Part shown: positions 7,829 to 16,454 of the stretch, piece by piece
Layout: each line of letters opens with the position of its first letter
Numbering within the stretch: the stretch's first letter is position 1
Source: Bacillota bacterium
Lineage (GTDB): Bacteria; Bacillota; Sulfobacillia; Sulfobacillales; Sulfobacillaceae
Length of the DNA: 64,000 nucleotides
Assembly (NCBI GenBank): GCA_021799435.1
Contig: JAJZAN010000002.1
Span: 1-64,000, forward strand
Direction: 5' to 3'
Position numbers and translations under genes: made by a program
Notes under the pieces: generated by a model
Seen by the model: only the letters and a program-made list of their open reading frames with translations
What the model was told of the DNA's origin: nothing
Databases searched by the model: none

Positions 7829-8695
7829 ATGGGTCTGTGGTTTACCGAGGAAGCCTCGCCGCATCATCTCCTGCAATGGAAGGTTAGCCGCCTGCTCTTT
7901 TCAGGCCAATCCCCCTATCAAACTGTGGAAGTGGTCGACACAGAACAGTTTGGTCCCTCTCTGGTTTTGGACGGCATCATGCAGACGACCCAGGGCGACG
8001 AATACGTCTATCATGAAATGCTGGCGTGGGTTCCACTTGCGGTGCATCCTCATCCGGAACGCGTCCTCATCATTGGCGGAGGAGACGGCGGCTTGGCACG
8101 CGAGGTGCTGGCCTCTCCGGCGGTGAAGGAGGTCACGATGGTGGAAATCGACGCCATGGTCATTGACGCCGCCAAGCAGTTTCTGGGCAGCCATACCGCA
8201 GCATTCTCCGACCCCAGACTGCAAATCATCACGGCCGATGGCATGGAATACCTGTCCGACGTCGAGAACTTCTTCGATCTCGTTTTGGTGGACAGCACCG
8301 ATCCCGAAGGATCCGGCCCGGGCAATGTGCTGTACACCGAAGCGTTTCACCAGCGCGTCCATAAAGCCCTGAAAGCGGACGGTCTGTTCATTCAGCAAAG
8401 TGGATCGCCGATCTACAATCCCGAGGTGCTGCAGGCTATCAGCGCAGATATTGCCCACCAGTTTCCGATCTGCCGGGTCTACTGGTGCGTCGTACCCACA
8501 TATCCCGGAGGCCTCTTTACCTTTACCAGCGGATCCAAACAGTACGACCTCTTGAACTTTACGCCTCTCGAGGTGCCTCACGCCCGCTGGTATACACCGG
8601 ACATTCATCGCGGGGCGTTTGCTTTGCCGCCCGTAGTATCGCAATATGTGCCGGCGAGTGTTCGTACTGGCCAGTCAACGCTGTCTCAAGGTTAG
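7829..8695 (+). CDS. speE: Spermidine synthase (polyamine aminopropyltransferase)
   Basis: A 288-residue protein; the ATG at 7829 follows GAAGGAG and fits family N-termini, so an upstream in-frame ATG at 7757 is rejected. It transfers the aminopropyl group of decarboxylated S-adenosylmethionine to putrescine. The N-terminal beta domain contains the substrate lid elements (QTVEVVDTEQFGPSLVLDG). The Rossmann domain shows the binding motif LIIGGGDGGLAREVL and the acidic MVEIDAMVI, and the catalytic region has LVDSTDPEGSG followed by LYTEAFH. Full family length. It converges on the flavoprotein gene with a 21-base overlap. No speD is nearby, so decarboxylated SAM must come from elsewhere. Confidence 0.93.
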   Translation: MGLWFTEEASPHHLLQWKVSRLLFSGQSPYQTVEVVDTEQFGPSLVLDGIMQTTQGDEYVYHEMLAWVPLAVHPHPERVLIIGGGDGGLAREVLASPAVKEVTMVEIDAMVIDAAKQFLGSHTAAFSDPRLQIITADGMEYLSDVENFFDLVLVDSTDPEGSGPGNVLYTEAFHQRVHKALKADGLFIQQSGSPIYNPEVLQAISADIAHQFPICRVYWCVVPTYPGGLFTFTSGSKQYDLLNFTPLEVPHARWYTPDIHRGAFALPPVVSQYVPASVRTGQSTLSQG

Positions 8696-9943
8696 ACGCC
8701 GGCGGAGGTCGAGAGCCCCCACCACGACCGGCAACAACCCGCGCCCCGCCCTGCCCAGCGGGAAGGCTTGCCAATCGATGGCCATCAACGCCTCGGCCCG
8801 CGGGTCGGGGCGTTGATGCACGATGGCATCAGCGACTAAGAATCCAAACTCCGTGGACAGCGCTGCGCCATGCCCGGTGTAGCCTCCAAGCGCCCACACG
8901 CCATCCTGCATGCGTGCCAGATGCGGCATGAGGTCGCGCGTGATAGCGATGCGCCCCGACCATTGATGGGTTACGGCGGATTCCGCTAAGTTGGGAAACA
9001 ACATTGCCAACTGTCGGCGGAGGGACGGGAACGCTCCCCGCCGGAACTCACTCGCGAGTGCACGTCCCCCAAACAAGAAGGTGTCTTTCCCAACACGTCG
9101 GTAATAGTTAAGTTCCGCCTTAGTGTCCGACACAGTCGGCATGTTGGCCGGAACCGCTTGGGGATTGGCCAGCTTGACGGCTATCTGTGCGCTGGACACA
9201 GGGAGGATGCGAGATCGCAGCCAGGGGGCATCCGCGGGCGGGTAGGCATTGGTCGCGAGAACGACTTCCTGGCATTCCACAACGCCCGGTCCTGCCGTGA
9301 CACGGAAGCCCCCGTTGCGGCGCTCCCATCCGCGCACGGGGGTATTCTGGTACAGTTGCGCTCCCATCGCCAGCGTTTGCCGCAAGAGGCCCAGCGCATA
9401 CCGCCGGGGATGGAAAGCCATGCCGGCAGGGTCGAAATAACCGCCCTGATACGCGCTGGTGCCAACCGCAGATTCAATTTGTCTTGGGTCCCACCAACAC
9501 CGCTCCCGGGTGCGCCAGCGGTCTAGGAAGCGCATCTCCGCTTCGAGCTCCGCCACTTGACCCGGAGTTTCCCCGGCTTCCAGGTGCCCCACCTGGACTA
9601 AGTCGCACTCTAAACGGTGAACGTCCACCAACTCCGATATCCGGCCCAACGCCTCCTCCGACAGCGACCACAGGGCCTCTGCGACCTCCACGCCATGGTG
9701 CTCCGCGATCCTCACCATGTTTTCAGACCAGCCCGGCAGGACTTGACCACCATTCCTCCCGCTCGCGCCATCGGCCGCCTCGCCAGCCTCTAAAATGGCC
9801 ACTCGCAGGCCCGCTCGGGCCAGGTAGTAGGCCGCGGCAATACCGGAAAACCCGGCTCCCACCACCGCTGCGTCGACACGCACTGTCGTTGACACGATCG
9901 ATGTCTCGGGCACTTCCACCCCGACCGACCAATAGGACTCCAT
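8675..9943 (-). CDS. DAO-family FAD-dependent oxidoreductase, gamma-glutamylputrescine-oxidase-like
   Basis: A 422-residue flavoprotein of the D-amino-acid-oxidase (DAO) family. An N-terminal Rossmann motif (VVGAGFSGIAAAYYLARAG, with E52 closing the ADP-binding fold) is followed by GASGRNGGQVLPGW, the FAD-contacting segment typical of the PuuB/OrdL branch. The C-terminal region (QWSGRIAITRDLMPHL, then GYTGHGAALS) also matches that branch. These enzymes oxidise secondary amines or gamma-glutamyl polyamines. Its 3' end overlaps speE by 21 bases in convergent orientation. Polyamine catabolism is plausible but not proven; sarcosine- or glycine-oxidase-like activity is the alternative. Convergent transcription may give antisense interference with speE. 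Confidence 0.85.
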   Translation of the reverse strand: MESYWSVGVEVPETSIVSTTVRVDAAVVGAGFSGIAAAYYLARAGLRVAILEAGEAADGASGRNGGQVLPGWSENMVRIAEHHGVEVAEALWSLSEEALGRISELVDVHRLECDLVQVGHLEAGETPGQVAELEAEMRFLDRWRTRERCWWDPRQIESAVGTSAYQGGYFDPAGMAFHPRRYALGLLRQTLAMGAQLYQNTPVRGWERRNGGFRVTAGPGVVECQEVVLATNAYPPADAPWLRSRILPVSSAQIAVKLANPQAVPANMPTVSDTKAELNYYRRVGKDTFLFGGRALASEFRRGAFPSLRRQLAMLFPNLAESAVTHQWSGRIAITRDLMPHLARMQDGVWALGGYTGHGAALSTEFGFLVADAIVHQRPDPRAEALMAIDWQAFPLGRAGRGLLPVVVGALDLRRRLTLRQR

Positions 9944-9970
9944 TCAGAGCTCACCTGCGTCGTCAATTTG

Positions 9971-11155
9971 TTAGGCTGGGAAGTCTGGTGCCGCAACACG
10001 GAACTCCTCTTGGACGGCATCCAAAAATCGCGAATCGTAGAGAAGATCCAATCCCGCCAAGGCCAGTGCCTGACCCATTTTCAGCATCCGTTCCTGGGCC
10101 TGATCGGACCCGGCCGCCTCCCGCATCGCGTGGGAGTGACCGGGCGTTCCGTCTGGGGCCACCCCCAAGTAGGGATGAATGGCGGGAATCACCAAGCTGA
10201 CGTTGCCGATGTCAGACGACCCGGTGCCGCCCTTGAGAATAGGCTCTTCCGGAACAATGCCCTGCTCTGCCAGATATTCTCCCACCCGGCCGGCCAGGGT
10301 ATGATTATTTTTCCGCTCGCTGTACATAGGCGCCTCCGCCACCGTGACCGTACACCCGGCCGCTAGTGCCGCTCCCTCAGCACACGCTTTGACGCGGGCG
10401 GCCAACCGCGCCACTTCGTCCATGGTGAGGGCTCGGACCAGAAATTCAGCTTCCGTAAAGTCTGGCACCACGTTGGCCGCCGTCCCTCCATGCCGAATAA
10501 TCCCGTGCAAGCGCGCCGTTTCGGGAATGTGCTGGCGTAATCCGTCCACACCGACAAAGAATTGTATCATGGCAGCAAGCGCGTTCCGTCCTTGCTGCGG
10601 ACTGCCGGCAGCATGGGCCGCCACTCCGTGAAACTGGATAGTCAACTCCACCACCGCCGTGGCATGCCGCCACATCACGGTCTTGGCTCCGGGATGAAAC
10701 ATGAGCGCCGCATCCACGCCGTCGAACACACCGGCCTTCAGTTCGGTGATCTTGCCTCCGTCTTTCTCTTCTCCCGGAGTCCCGACCACCCGCACCTGCC
10801 CCGGCAAGTCAGGTCCCAATGAGGCTAAGGCGCAACCGGCCGCGAGTCCTCCGGCAGCAATCAGATTGTGGCCGCAGGCGTGGCCGATGTCTGGGAGCGC
10901 ATCATACTCGAGAAGATAGGCGATGACGGGACGGCCTGCGCCGATACGTCCTTCAAAGGCCGTCTCCATTCCCGCAATTCCACGCTTCACCTCAAATCCC
11001 CGCTCAGTCAAAAATCCTGAGAGTCGGTCTGCCGCATAAAACTCATGCAAGGACGTTTCCGGGCGACCATGGATCTCCAGACTAACCTCGCGGATGGCGC
11101 CGCTCATCTCCGCAATCGCCTCTTTGACCCGTTTTTGTGCTTGCTCGTAGTTCAT
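9971..11155 (-). CDS. M20-family amidohydrolase (AbgB/aminoacylase-like)
   Basis: A 394-residue metallopeptidase-fold amidohydrolase. The ATG at 11155 is chosen because AGGAGGG lies 7 bases upstream, which removes 37 spurious residues. Metal-binding motifs are present: GHACGHNLIAAG (first histidine pair), GTPGEEKDGG (the glutamate pair) and MFHPG. The long bacterial dimerisation domain follows (about 180-300), and the C-terminal SSDIGNVS plus HSHAMREAAG complete the site. Members hydrolyse N-acyl amino acids, p-aminobenzoyl-glutamate or related amides. It lies just downstream of the SDR-like gene and upstream of the flavoprotein on the same strand, so a small nitrogen-scavenging operon is possible. 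Substrate unknown. Confidence 0.88.
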   Translation of the reverse strand: MNYEQAQKRVKEAIAEMSGAIREVSLEIHGRPETSLHEFYAADRLSGFLTERGFEVKRGIAGMETAFEGRIGAGRPVIAYLLEYDALPDIGHACGHNLIAAGGLAAGCALASLGPDLPGQVRVVGTPGEEKDGGKITELKAGVFDGVDAALMFHPGAKTVMWRHATAVVELTIQFHGVAAHAAGSPQQGRNALAAMIQFFVGVDGLRQHIPETARLHGIIRHGGTAANVVPDFTEAEFLVRALTMDEVARLAARVKACAEGAALAAGCTVTVAEAPMYSERKNNHTLAGRVGEYLAEQGIVPEEPILKGGTGSSDIGNVSLVIPAIHPYLGVAPDGTPGHSHAMREAAGSDQAQERMLKMGQALALAGLDLLYDSRFLDAVQEEFRVAAPDFPA

Positions 11156-11177
11156 CAATGTTCCCTCCTGCCTCTCG

Positions 11178-11741
11178 TTAGCGGGGCCGCAACTCGGGCG
11201 GCCCCGCTTCCCCCACGACCACGCGTTCCGCCTCGCTATGGGAGGCTTGCCAAATCCCGCCCACAATTTCCTCGACCGTCAGCCATCGACTGTGGCGCTC
11301 CTCCTGAATAAACCCCAAGACCACTTCCTGGTATGTACAGATCGTCGACAAGGGGGGCCGGTCAAAGGGTGTGTCGGCTGCGCGGCTTCCCCGAATATGA
11401 TGCAGCATCCAGGGACTGCGACGATACGCATAGATCTCTCGATCCACGGTTTCCAGAACTGGCCCAAACTCACCGTGAATCCACGCAAACACGCGGTCTA
11501 GCGGTCCGTGCATCAACTGGGTGTGCGCAATCCATCGGCCCAGGCGCTCAGTGTCATGATAGTCAAGCGCCATCGTGGTTAGCCGGTCTGCCTGAGGACC
11601 GGCCCCCGTTTGTAACCTCTCCAGCGATTCCCAAGTCCTCGCCACGGCGAAGACCTGGAATTGCTGGTCGAGCAGCCGCACGCATAACCCGCTCAACATT
11701 CCACTGGCTCCCAAAACCAGGGCATTCTGCATCCGCTTCAC
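11178..11741 (-). CDS. Short-chain-dehydrogenase-like Rossmann protein
   Basis: A 187-residue protein opening with a nucleotide-binding Rossmann motif (ALVLGASGMLSGLCVRLL) and a second strand ending in ARTWESL, where an arginine could favour NADPH. The canonical Tyr-x3-Lys active site of short-chain dehydrogenases is not visible, and the chain is shorter than the usual 250 residues. It therefore resembles the reduced SDR-like proteins of Bacillus-type genomes whose activity is unknown. It is the first gene of a minus-strand run with the M20 amidohydrolase 22 bases downstream. Enzymatic function uncertain. Confidence 0.75.
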   Translation of the reverse strand: MKRMQNALVLGASGMLSGLCVRLLDQQFQVFAVARTWESLERLQTGAGPQADRLTTMALDYHDTERLGRWIAHTQLMHGPLDRVFAWIHGEFGPVLETVDREIYAYRRSPWMLHHIRGSRAADTPFDRPPLSTICTYQEVVLGFIQEERHSRWLTVEEIVGGIWQASHSEAERVVVGEAGPPELRPR

Positions 11742-11797
11742 CCCTTATATAGTGATGGTATCACAGGTCGCCAGCCCATCATGGAGGCAAATAGTCC

Positions 11798-11826
11798 TTG
11801 CAAATCGTCAACACCTGTGGTGTAAT
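11798..11826 (+). promoter_or_regulatory. SigmaA-type promoter of the SAM-riboswitch transcript
   Basis: TTGCAA (11798-11803) and TGTAAT (11821-11826) are separated by 17 bases. Transcription would begin near 11833, immediately at the 5' edge of the riboswitch aptamer. Confidence 0.65.
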
Positions 11827-11833
11827 GACATTA

Positions 11834-11939
11834 CCTCTTATGGAGAGTGGCGGAGGGACTGGCCCAATGATGCCACGGCAACCGATGCGTTCGCGCACGA
11901 CGGTGCCAAATCCTGCAGCAATCGCTGAGAAATGAGAGG
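11834..11939 (+). promoter_or_regulatory. SAM-I (S-box) riboswitch
   Basis: The P1 5' strand CCTCTTATGGAGAG (from 11834) pairs with the closing TGAGAAATGAGAGG (to 11939). In between are the conserved GAGGGACTGGCCC and GATGCCACGGCAACC elements, then GGTGCCAAATCCTGCAG. This is the standard S-box layout. It binds S-adenosylmethionine and here leads to a terminator hairpin before metY, so high SAM should switch transcription off. Confidence 0.95.
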
Positions 11940-11956
11940 CCGGATCAATCATTTTT

Positions 11957-11982
11957 TCCCGGCCTAAGAGGTCGGTTTTTTT
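11957..11982 (+). terminator. Regulated terminator of the SAM riboswitch
   Basis: The segment CCGGCCT-AAG-AGGTCGG followed by seven T residues forms a 7-base stem just after the aptamer. GGCC at about 11938-11942 can pair with the same arm as an alternative, consistent with an antiterminator/terminator switch. Confidence 0.8.
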
Positions 11983-12067
11983 ATACCTCCCTCCCCCATT
12001 CTCGGATTGCTAATCCTAGCTGGCTAATGCCGGCCTGAGGTCGATTATTGATGAGGAGGAATTACTA

Positions 12068-13348
12068 TTGGCCGATAAAATCCAATGGAGGCCAGAAACA
12101 CTGGCTGTACGGGGCGGCTACGCGGGAGACCAGACCACCAACGCCATTTCAGTGCCCATCTATCAAACGGTCGGATTCCAGTTCCAAGGCACTGGTCACG
12201 CTGCCCGGCTGTTTAATCTCGAACAACCCGGGAACATCTACACACGGATCATGAACCCGACCACTGACGTGCTTGAGCAGCGCGTCGCCCTGCTCGAAGG
12301 CGGCATTGCCGCTCTGGCGTTCTCCAGTGGTATGGCTGCCATCACGGGCGCGATTCTGAACCTTGCCAGGGCCGGGGACGAAATTGTGGCCTCCACCTCC
12401 CTCTATGGGGGGACATGGACTCTCTTCACGTCCACACTCCAAGACTTCGGCATCTCGGTGCGCCTTTTAGCCGAGGAAGATTTCGCTCAAGCCGACGCCC
12501 TCTTCAACGAGCGCACCAAGGGCGTGTTTGTCGAGTCTATCGGCAACCCACGCCTCGACATCACCGATATCCAAGCCTGGGCTGATTTGGCTCACCGCCA
12601 CGGGGTCCCGCTGATTGTCGACAACACCTTTGCAACTCCGTACTTGGAACGCCCCATCGACCATGGCGCCGACATTGTGGTACATTCCCTGACCAAGTGG
12701 ATAGGCGGACACGGCAATGCTCTCGGCGGCATCGTGGTGGACAGCGGCCGCTTCAACTATGACTCTGCCCGCTTCCCCTACTACACCAAGCCCGATCCCA
12801 GCTATCACGGGCTCGTCTTCAGCACGCTGGGAGAGGCCGCCTACATCACCCGGCTCCGGGTGAAAATCCTCCGAGACACGGGAGCGGCCATCTCGCCGAC
12901 CAATGCCTATTACGTCCTGCAGGGCCTAGAAACGCTCCCCATCCGTATGCGGCAGGAGTCGGACACGGCGCTCTATCTGGCCAAGAGATTGAAGGAACAT
13001 CCGGCCGTCTCATGGGTTTCCTACCCCGGGCTAAGTGACCACTCGCACCATGATGCGGCGCGTCGGTATCTCAGAGAGGGACTCTACGGCACCATGTTGA
13101 ACTTCGGAGTCAAGGGCGGACAGGACGCGGCACTGCAGGTCATGGACCGGTTAGCCTTGTGGCTCATCGTCGCCAACGTGGGAGATGTACGGTCGATGGC
13201 CATCCACCCGGCATCCACCACCCACCAGCAGTTAGGACCCGAAGAGCAGGAGTTAGCCGGGGCCAGTGGCGACCTGATCCGGCTGTCGGTGGGTCTAGAA
13301 CACCCCGACGACTTGTACGAGGACCTAGCGCAGGCCCTGGAAGGCTAA
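12068..13348 (+). CDS. metY: O-acetyl-L-homoserine sulfhydrylase (PLP-dependent)
   Basis: A 426-residue Cys/Met-metabolism PLP enzyme starting at TTG, preceded by GAGGAGG at 12052-12058. It makes homocysteine from O-acetylhomoserine and sulfide in methionine synthesis. Recognisable elements are the N-terminal TLAVRGGY-like entry, [22 protein letters not shown] near the N-terminus, the aspartate in [12 protein letters not shown], and the PLP lysine in [20 protein letters not shown]. The C-terminal [18 protein letters not shown] matches family ends. Its length of about 430 residues fits MetY rather than the shorter cystathionine gamma-synthases. The SAM-I riboswitch directly upstream confirms methionine-pathway control. 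Confidence 0.95.
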   Translation: MADKIQWRPETLAVRGGYAGDQTTNAISVPIYQTVGFQFQGTGHAARLFNLEQPGNIYTRIMNPTTDVLEQRVALLEGGIAALAFSSGMAAITGAILNLARAGDEIVASTSLYGGTWTLFTSTLQDFGISVRLLAEEDFAQADALFNERTKGVFVESIGNPRLDITDIQAWADLAHRHGVPLIVDNTFATPYLERPIDHGADIVVHSLTKWIGGHGNALGGIVVDSGRFNYDSARFPYYTKPDPSYHGLVFSTLGEAAYITRLRVKILRDTGAAISPTNAYYVLQGLETLPIRMRQESDTALYLAKRLKEHPAVSWVSYPGLSDHSHHDAARRYLREGLYGTMLNFGVKGGQDAALQVMDRLALWLIVANVGDVRSMAIHPASTTHQQLGPEEQELAGASGDLIRLSVGLEHPDDLYEDLAQALEG

Positions 13349-13352
13349 AAAT

Positions 13353-13382
13353 GGCCCCGCCCACATGGGCGGGGTCTTTTTC
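13353..13382. terminator. Rho-independent terminator after metY
   Basis: A perfect 8-base stem CCCCGCCC-ACAT-GGGCGGGG (13355-13374) followed by TCTTTTTC. It sits between the convergent metY and the CBS-ACT gene. Confidence 0.85.
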
Positions 13383-13392
13383 GGTTAAAAGC

Positions 13393-14025
13393 TCAGCGAC
13401 GAGTGTTTTCGGCGATGATATCAATACCCGCGCGATCCAGCGCAGCCCGGGCAATGTCGGCATGTGCCCGGTCCACCCTGAGGCTCAAATGCACCCAGTT
13501 CAGCACTTTGGGATCCGACAAAGTCAGCGCGGTAATATTCGCTCCGGCTCGACCCACTACCTCCGCCACGCGCGCCAACTGGCCCGGCATGTCAATCAGC
13601 GCCAACGAAAACCGGACCGAGTCTTTGTCGTCCATTCCTGTGATTTCGCGCAAGTAGCGGTTCACCTCAACCCAGGAGATCACCCCATATGGCAAACCGC
13701 GGCGGTCCGTCACAGCCACCAGGGGAGGATTGTCGGCCACCAACAAGTCCGCCGCCTCTTCGACTGGTGCGCCCTGCGGCACAACCGGAACCGCCTTCAC
13801 AAAATTCCGGACTGGCTGCTCGAGAACCTCGCGGGACGGCGGTCCTTCGGTCAGCCAATAATCCGCGAACGTCCTGAACAAGCCTCCTCGGGAGATGCCA
13901 CCGACGATAGCGTCACCATCAGTCAGCATTAGAGCGGGATAATCTTTCAGCAACAGCAGCGCGTCCGACAACGGGGTGGCGTGGTCCGCCTTGGCCTGGC
14001 GGTTGGCGATGGTCTCCACGAACAT
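13393..14025 (-). CDS. CBS-pair plus ACT-domain protein, AcuB-like
   Basis: A 210-residue protein with two N-terminal CBS motifs (about 5-60 and 70-130; GVISWVEVNRYLRE ends the second) and a C-terminal ACT domain (about 137-205: VRFSLALIDMPGQLARVAEV, then GANITAL). CBS pairs bind adenosine nucleotides and ACT domains bind amino acids, so it is likely a metabolic sensor. The same architecture is seen in AcuB of Bacillus, which is linked to acetoin use, but no acuA or acuC is nearby here. It stands between metY and a class V aminotransferase. The name is therefore given as similarity only. Confidence 0.85.
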   Translation of the reverse strand: MFVETIANRQAKADHATPLSDALLLLKDYPALMLTDGDAIVGGISRGGLFRTFADYWLTEGPPSREVLEQPVRNFVKAVPVVPQGAPVEEAADLLVADNPPLVAVTDRRGLPYGVISWVEVNRYLREITGMDDKDSVRFSLALIDMPGQLARVAEVVGRAGANITALTLSDPKVLNWVHLSLRVDRAHADIARAALDRAGIDIIAENTRR

Positions 14026-14090
14026 GGCGATGGGGGCCTCCTCAAAGAAATTTCTGTCTCTTTCGCGATGGTTGCCCCGTTCTCCTGCTT

Positions 14091-15227
14091 TTAGCGTCTT
14101 CTGTCGCGAGACCAGTCCTTTAAGGCGTCGGCGATGTGCAGCACGTCAGCTTGGGTATTGTAGTAATGGAAGCTAAGGCGCAAGGCCTGCCCGCGCGGAC
14201 TGCCTGCAATCCCGCGGCTGCGGAGATAGGCGTCGAGTCCGGCCGGATCCGACGTTTGGACAGCCGCCATGGGTCCCCAAGTGCCTTTGCCCGTGCCATG
14301 GCCCACCCACTGGAGTCCCTGATCCTCCACGACCGACTGAAGAGCGGACACCAAGCCGGCGACATAAGATTCCACCCTTTTGGCATCCAGTTGGGCCAAA
14401 AGACTTAGCGCGGCATCTGCCACCCGCGCGGAAAGAACGGCCGGGGTTCCCGTTTCAAGCCGGCGGGCCGTGGGTGGAAAATCCACCGTGTGGGGATCGA
14501 AGGCGTACGGATTGACACGGCCAAACCAACCTGTCATGACGGGTTGAAGACGCTCATGCCAGTGCGGGTGCACGTACACGAATGCCACACCGCCGGTACC
14601 CAGCAAATACTTCAAACTGCCCGCCACAAGAAAATCGCAACCCATCTCTGTCACGTCGACGGCGACTGCTCCTGCACCTTGATAGGCGTCAACGAGGACA
14701 GCGGCGCCGTGTCGGTGGGCCCGCTCGGCAATGTCTTCAACAGGCGGCCTAAATCCGTTCTTATACGACACGAGAGGCACCGAAACCAGCTTGGCCCCGT
14801 TTAGCAGCTCCCCTGTATAATCGTCCACAGTCAGGGATAAGCCATCCTGGTCGACAAACTTCACCCGCGGACCCGCGGCGTTCACCAACACCTGGGCAAT
14901 GGACGGGAACTCCAGTCGCGAGGACAAGATAGCAGCGTCAGAGGTCAATCCGAGCGAGGAGACCACTTGGAAGACGGCCTCAGATGCGGACGGCAGGACG
15001 GCAATGTCCTCGGGACGCGCATGAATGAGGGCCGCAAATCGCCGGCGAGCCGACTCTAGCGACTCTGTCCAGACATCCCAGCGCGCGCCCTGTTCATCCC
15101 ATCCCTGCACAAAATCTCCGATGGCTGTCTGCACCGTTTTCGAAAGCGCCCCCTGGCTGCAGGAAGCGCAGTAAATGGTATGTTCAAAAACAGAAAATTG
15201 CCCGCGAAACTCGGCTGGGGCGATCAC
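14091..15227 (-). CDS. Class V aminotransferase-family PLP enzyme
   Basis: A 378-residue fold-type I PLP enzyme. The serine/alanine-rich cofactor loop (VLPSASEAVFQVVSSL), the aspartate-containing strand VLVDAYQGAGAVAVDV and the Schiff-base lysine in FLVAGSLKYLLGTGGVAFVYV are visible. The family includes cysteine desulfurases, isopenicillin-epimerase-like enzymes and kynureninase-like enzymes. An active-site cysteine loop typical of IscS/SufS is not obvious. It overlaps the upstream GntR-type regulator by 4 bases (ATGA), so the two are co-translated and the regulator probably controls this gene. Substrate unknown. Confidence 0.85.
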   Translation of the reverse strand: MIAPAEFRGQFSVFEHTIYCASCSQGALSKTVQTAIGDFVQGWDEQGARWDVWTESLESARRRFAALIHARPEDIAVLPSASEAVFQVVSSLGLTSDAAILSSRLEFPSIAQVLVNAAGPRVKFVDQDGLSLTVDDYTGELLNGAKLVSVPLVSYKNGFRPPVEDIAERAHRHGAAVLVDAYQGAGAVAVDVTEMGCDFLVAGSLKYLLGTGGVAFVYVHPHWHERLQPVMTGWFGRVNPYAFDPHTVDFPPTARRLETGTPAVLSARVADAALSLLAQLDAKRVESYVAGLVSALQSVVEDQGLQWVGHGTGKGTWGPMAAVQTSDPAGLDAYLRSRGIAGSPRGQALRLSFHYYNTQADVLHIADALKDWSRDRRR

Positions 15228-15496
15228 GCCCGACGCCGGGTGTGGCCATATTCCAGGGCCTGGAGCGATTGAATATTGTTGGTCTTGACGCGCACGCGTC
15301 CCTGCGGCAGAAGCTCCACCAGACCCATGCTGGCTAGTTGCCGAAACGCGTTCCGGACGAGGGATACCGGCACGTTCAAGGTGGCCGCCTCCTCGGCTGA
15401 CACCAACTCTGTGCCCGGCGCCAGGCGTTTTGTCACAACGGCCTCACGGTATCGATGAACCACCAAATCCATACGATTTGCCAAGGGCGAGTACAT
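15224..15496 (-). CDS. Small GntR-family DNA-binding protein lacking an effector domain
   Basis: A 90-residue protein; the ATG at 15496 is chosen for its GGAGGA ribosome-binding site. It contains only a GntR winged helix (residues about 10-70: RYREAVVTKRLAPGTELVSA, NVPVSLVRNAFRQLASMGLV and a basic RVRVKT wing). Normal GntR proteins carry an additional 130-170-residue ligand-binding domain. The gene ends overlapping the class V aminotransferase start by 4 bases. It may be a naturally short regulator, as in YtrA-like proteins, or a GntR/aminotransferase (MocR-like) split into two chains, because MocR regulators fuse precisely these two parts. That second idea is inference. Confidence 0.8.
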   Translation of the reverse strand: MYSPLANRMDLVVHRYREAVVTKRLAPGTELVSAEEAATLNVPVSLVRNAFRQLASMGLVELLPQGRVRVKTNNIQSLQALEYGHTRRRA

Positions 15497-15588
15497 CCGA
15501 CATTCCTCCACATTGCCAGCGTTGCTTCCGCCCCTTATTGTACGACAAACCAGGAGCGATAGCCAGGAATTCCTGACCATCGCCTCCG

Positions 15589-16440
15589 TTACTGTCCCAA
15601 TACGTAGACCGTCACGTTTTGCACACCGAAGTCGGAGATGCCGACCGGCGCCGCGTTGATAAAGATATCGACACGGTCGCCTTTGATGGCGCCCCCCGTG
15701 TCGGTCGCCTTGCCGAGAAACCCGGATGGCGGCAGCAAGTTGTCGTGATATCCACTCACATAGACCACCGACCCCAAGGGAATCACGCGCGGATCCACCG
15801 CCACCATGCCATCTTGCAGGGGTTGTCCCAGGGCATCAACCGGACCGTACGGGTAGTTGTCCGCGAGACTGGGGCCATAGGATGTCGACACCATATGATA
15901 GGCCCTCAGTACCGGCCGGCCATCGATAGTCTTTCGCGTCGAACGGAACTGGCCTTCGATTCCCGCCGCGGGACTCGGCAAAGACGGCTCCACCACCGGC
16001 TTCACGCCGCGGGGGAAACGTGCCGGCAGGATCGCACCGCTCGGCCGGGCAGCCGTCCCAACCGCACGGGAAACCAGGTGATGGGCGACCGCTGGAACCA
16101 GTCCGAAACCCGCCAGAATATCTTGCCAGACCACGGGGGAGGTGACTCCGGTGGGCCGAAAGTGATGGCGCCTTTGGAACGCTTCCAGGGCTCTCTGGGT
16201 TTTGGGGCCAAACACGCCGTCTATAGGTCCCACTTGGGTATAACCCAGCAGGCGCAGGTCGTCCTGGAGGGTCATGACCCAATGGCCGCGCGAACCGAAC
16301 CGGAGTATTTGCCGCATAGCAGGATGGTGAGCCTTAAGCCATACGGTGCCGGGGGAGGCGGCCAGGCTTGTCCCGCCAAAAACGGCCAGCGACGATGCCA
16401 GGGCAACGCCCGCCGTCAAGTGTTGCAACACACGATGCAT
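15589..16440 (-). CDS. Secreted peptidoglycan-binding and 3D-domain protein
   Basis: A 283-residue exported protein. A signal peptide (residues about 1-28, ending SLAASPG) is followed by a PG_binding_1 domain (about 45-110: LRFGSRGHWVMTLQDDLRLL, YTQVGPIDGVFGPKTQRALE). After a proline-rich linker comes a 3D domain (about 185-280), a double-psi beta-barrel named for three conserved aspartates: AVDPRVIPLGSVVYVSG, then KATDTGGAIKGDRVDIFI. Such proteins remodel the cell wall, probably as lytic transglycosylases, and resemble germination/growth factors. A cyclic-di-AMP riboswitch precedes it, linking its expression to osmotic and cell-wall signalling. Confidence 0.92.
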   Translation of the reverse strand: MHRVLQHLTAGVALASSLAVFGGTSLAASPGTVWLKAHHPAMRQILRFGSRGHWVMTLQDDLRLLGYTQVGPIDGVFGPKTQRALEAFQRRHHFRPTGVTSPVVWQDILAGFGLVPAVAHHLVSRAVGTAARPSGAILPARFPRGVKPVVEPSLPSPAAGIEGQFRSTRKTIDGRPVLRAYHMVSTSYGPSLADNYPYGPVDALGQPLQDGMVAVDPRVIPLGSVVYVSGYHDNLLPPSGFLGKATDTGGAIKGDRVDIFINAAPVGISDFGVQNVTVYVLGQ

Positions 16441-16454
16441 GGAAACACAAACCC

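Noticed and set aside
7901-8644. Minus-strand open frame of 247 codons inside speE
   Set aside because: Antisense shadow of the recognised spermidine synthase, with no domain and no ribosome-binding site.
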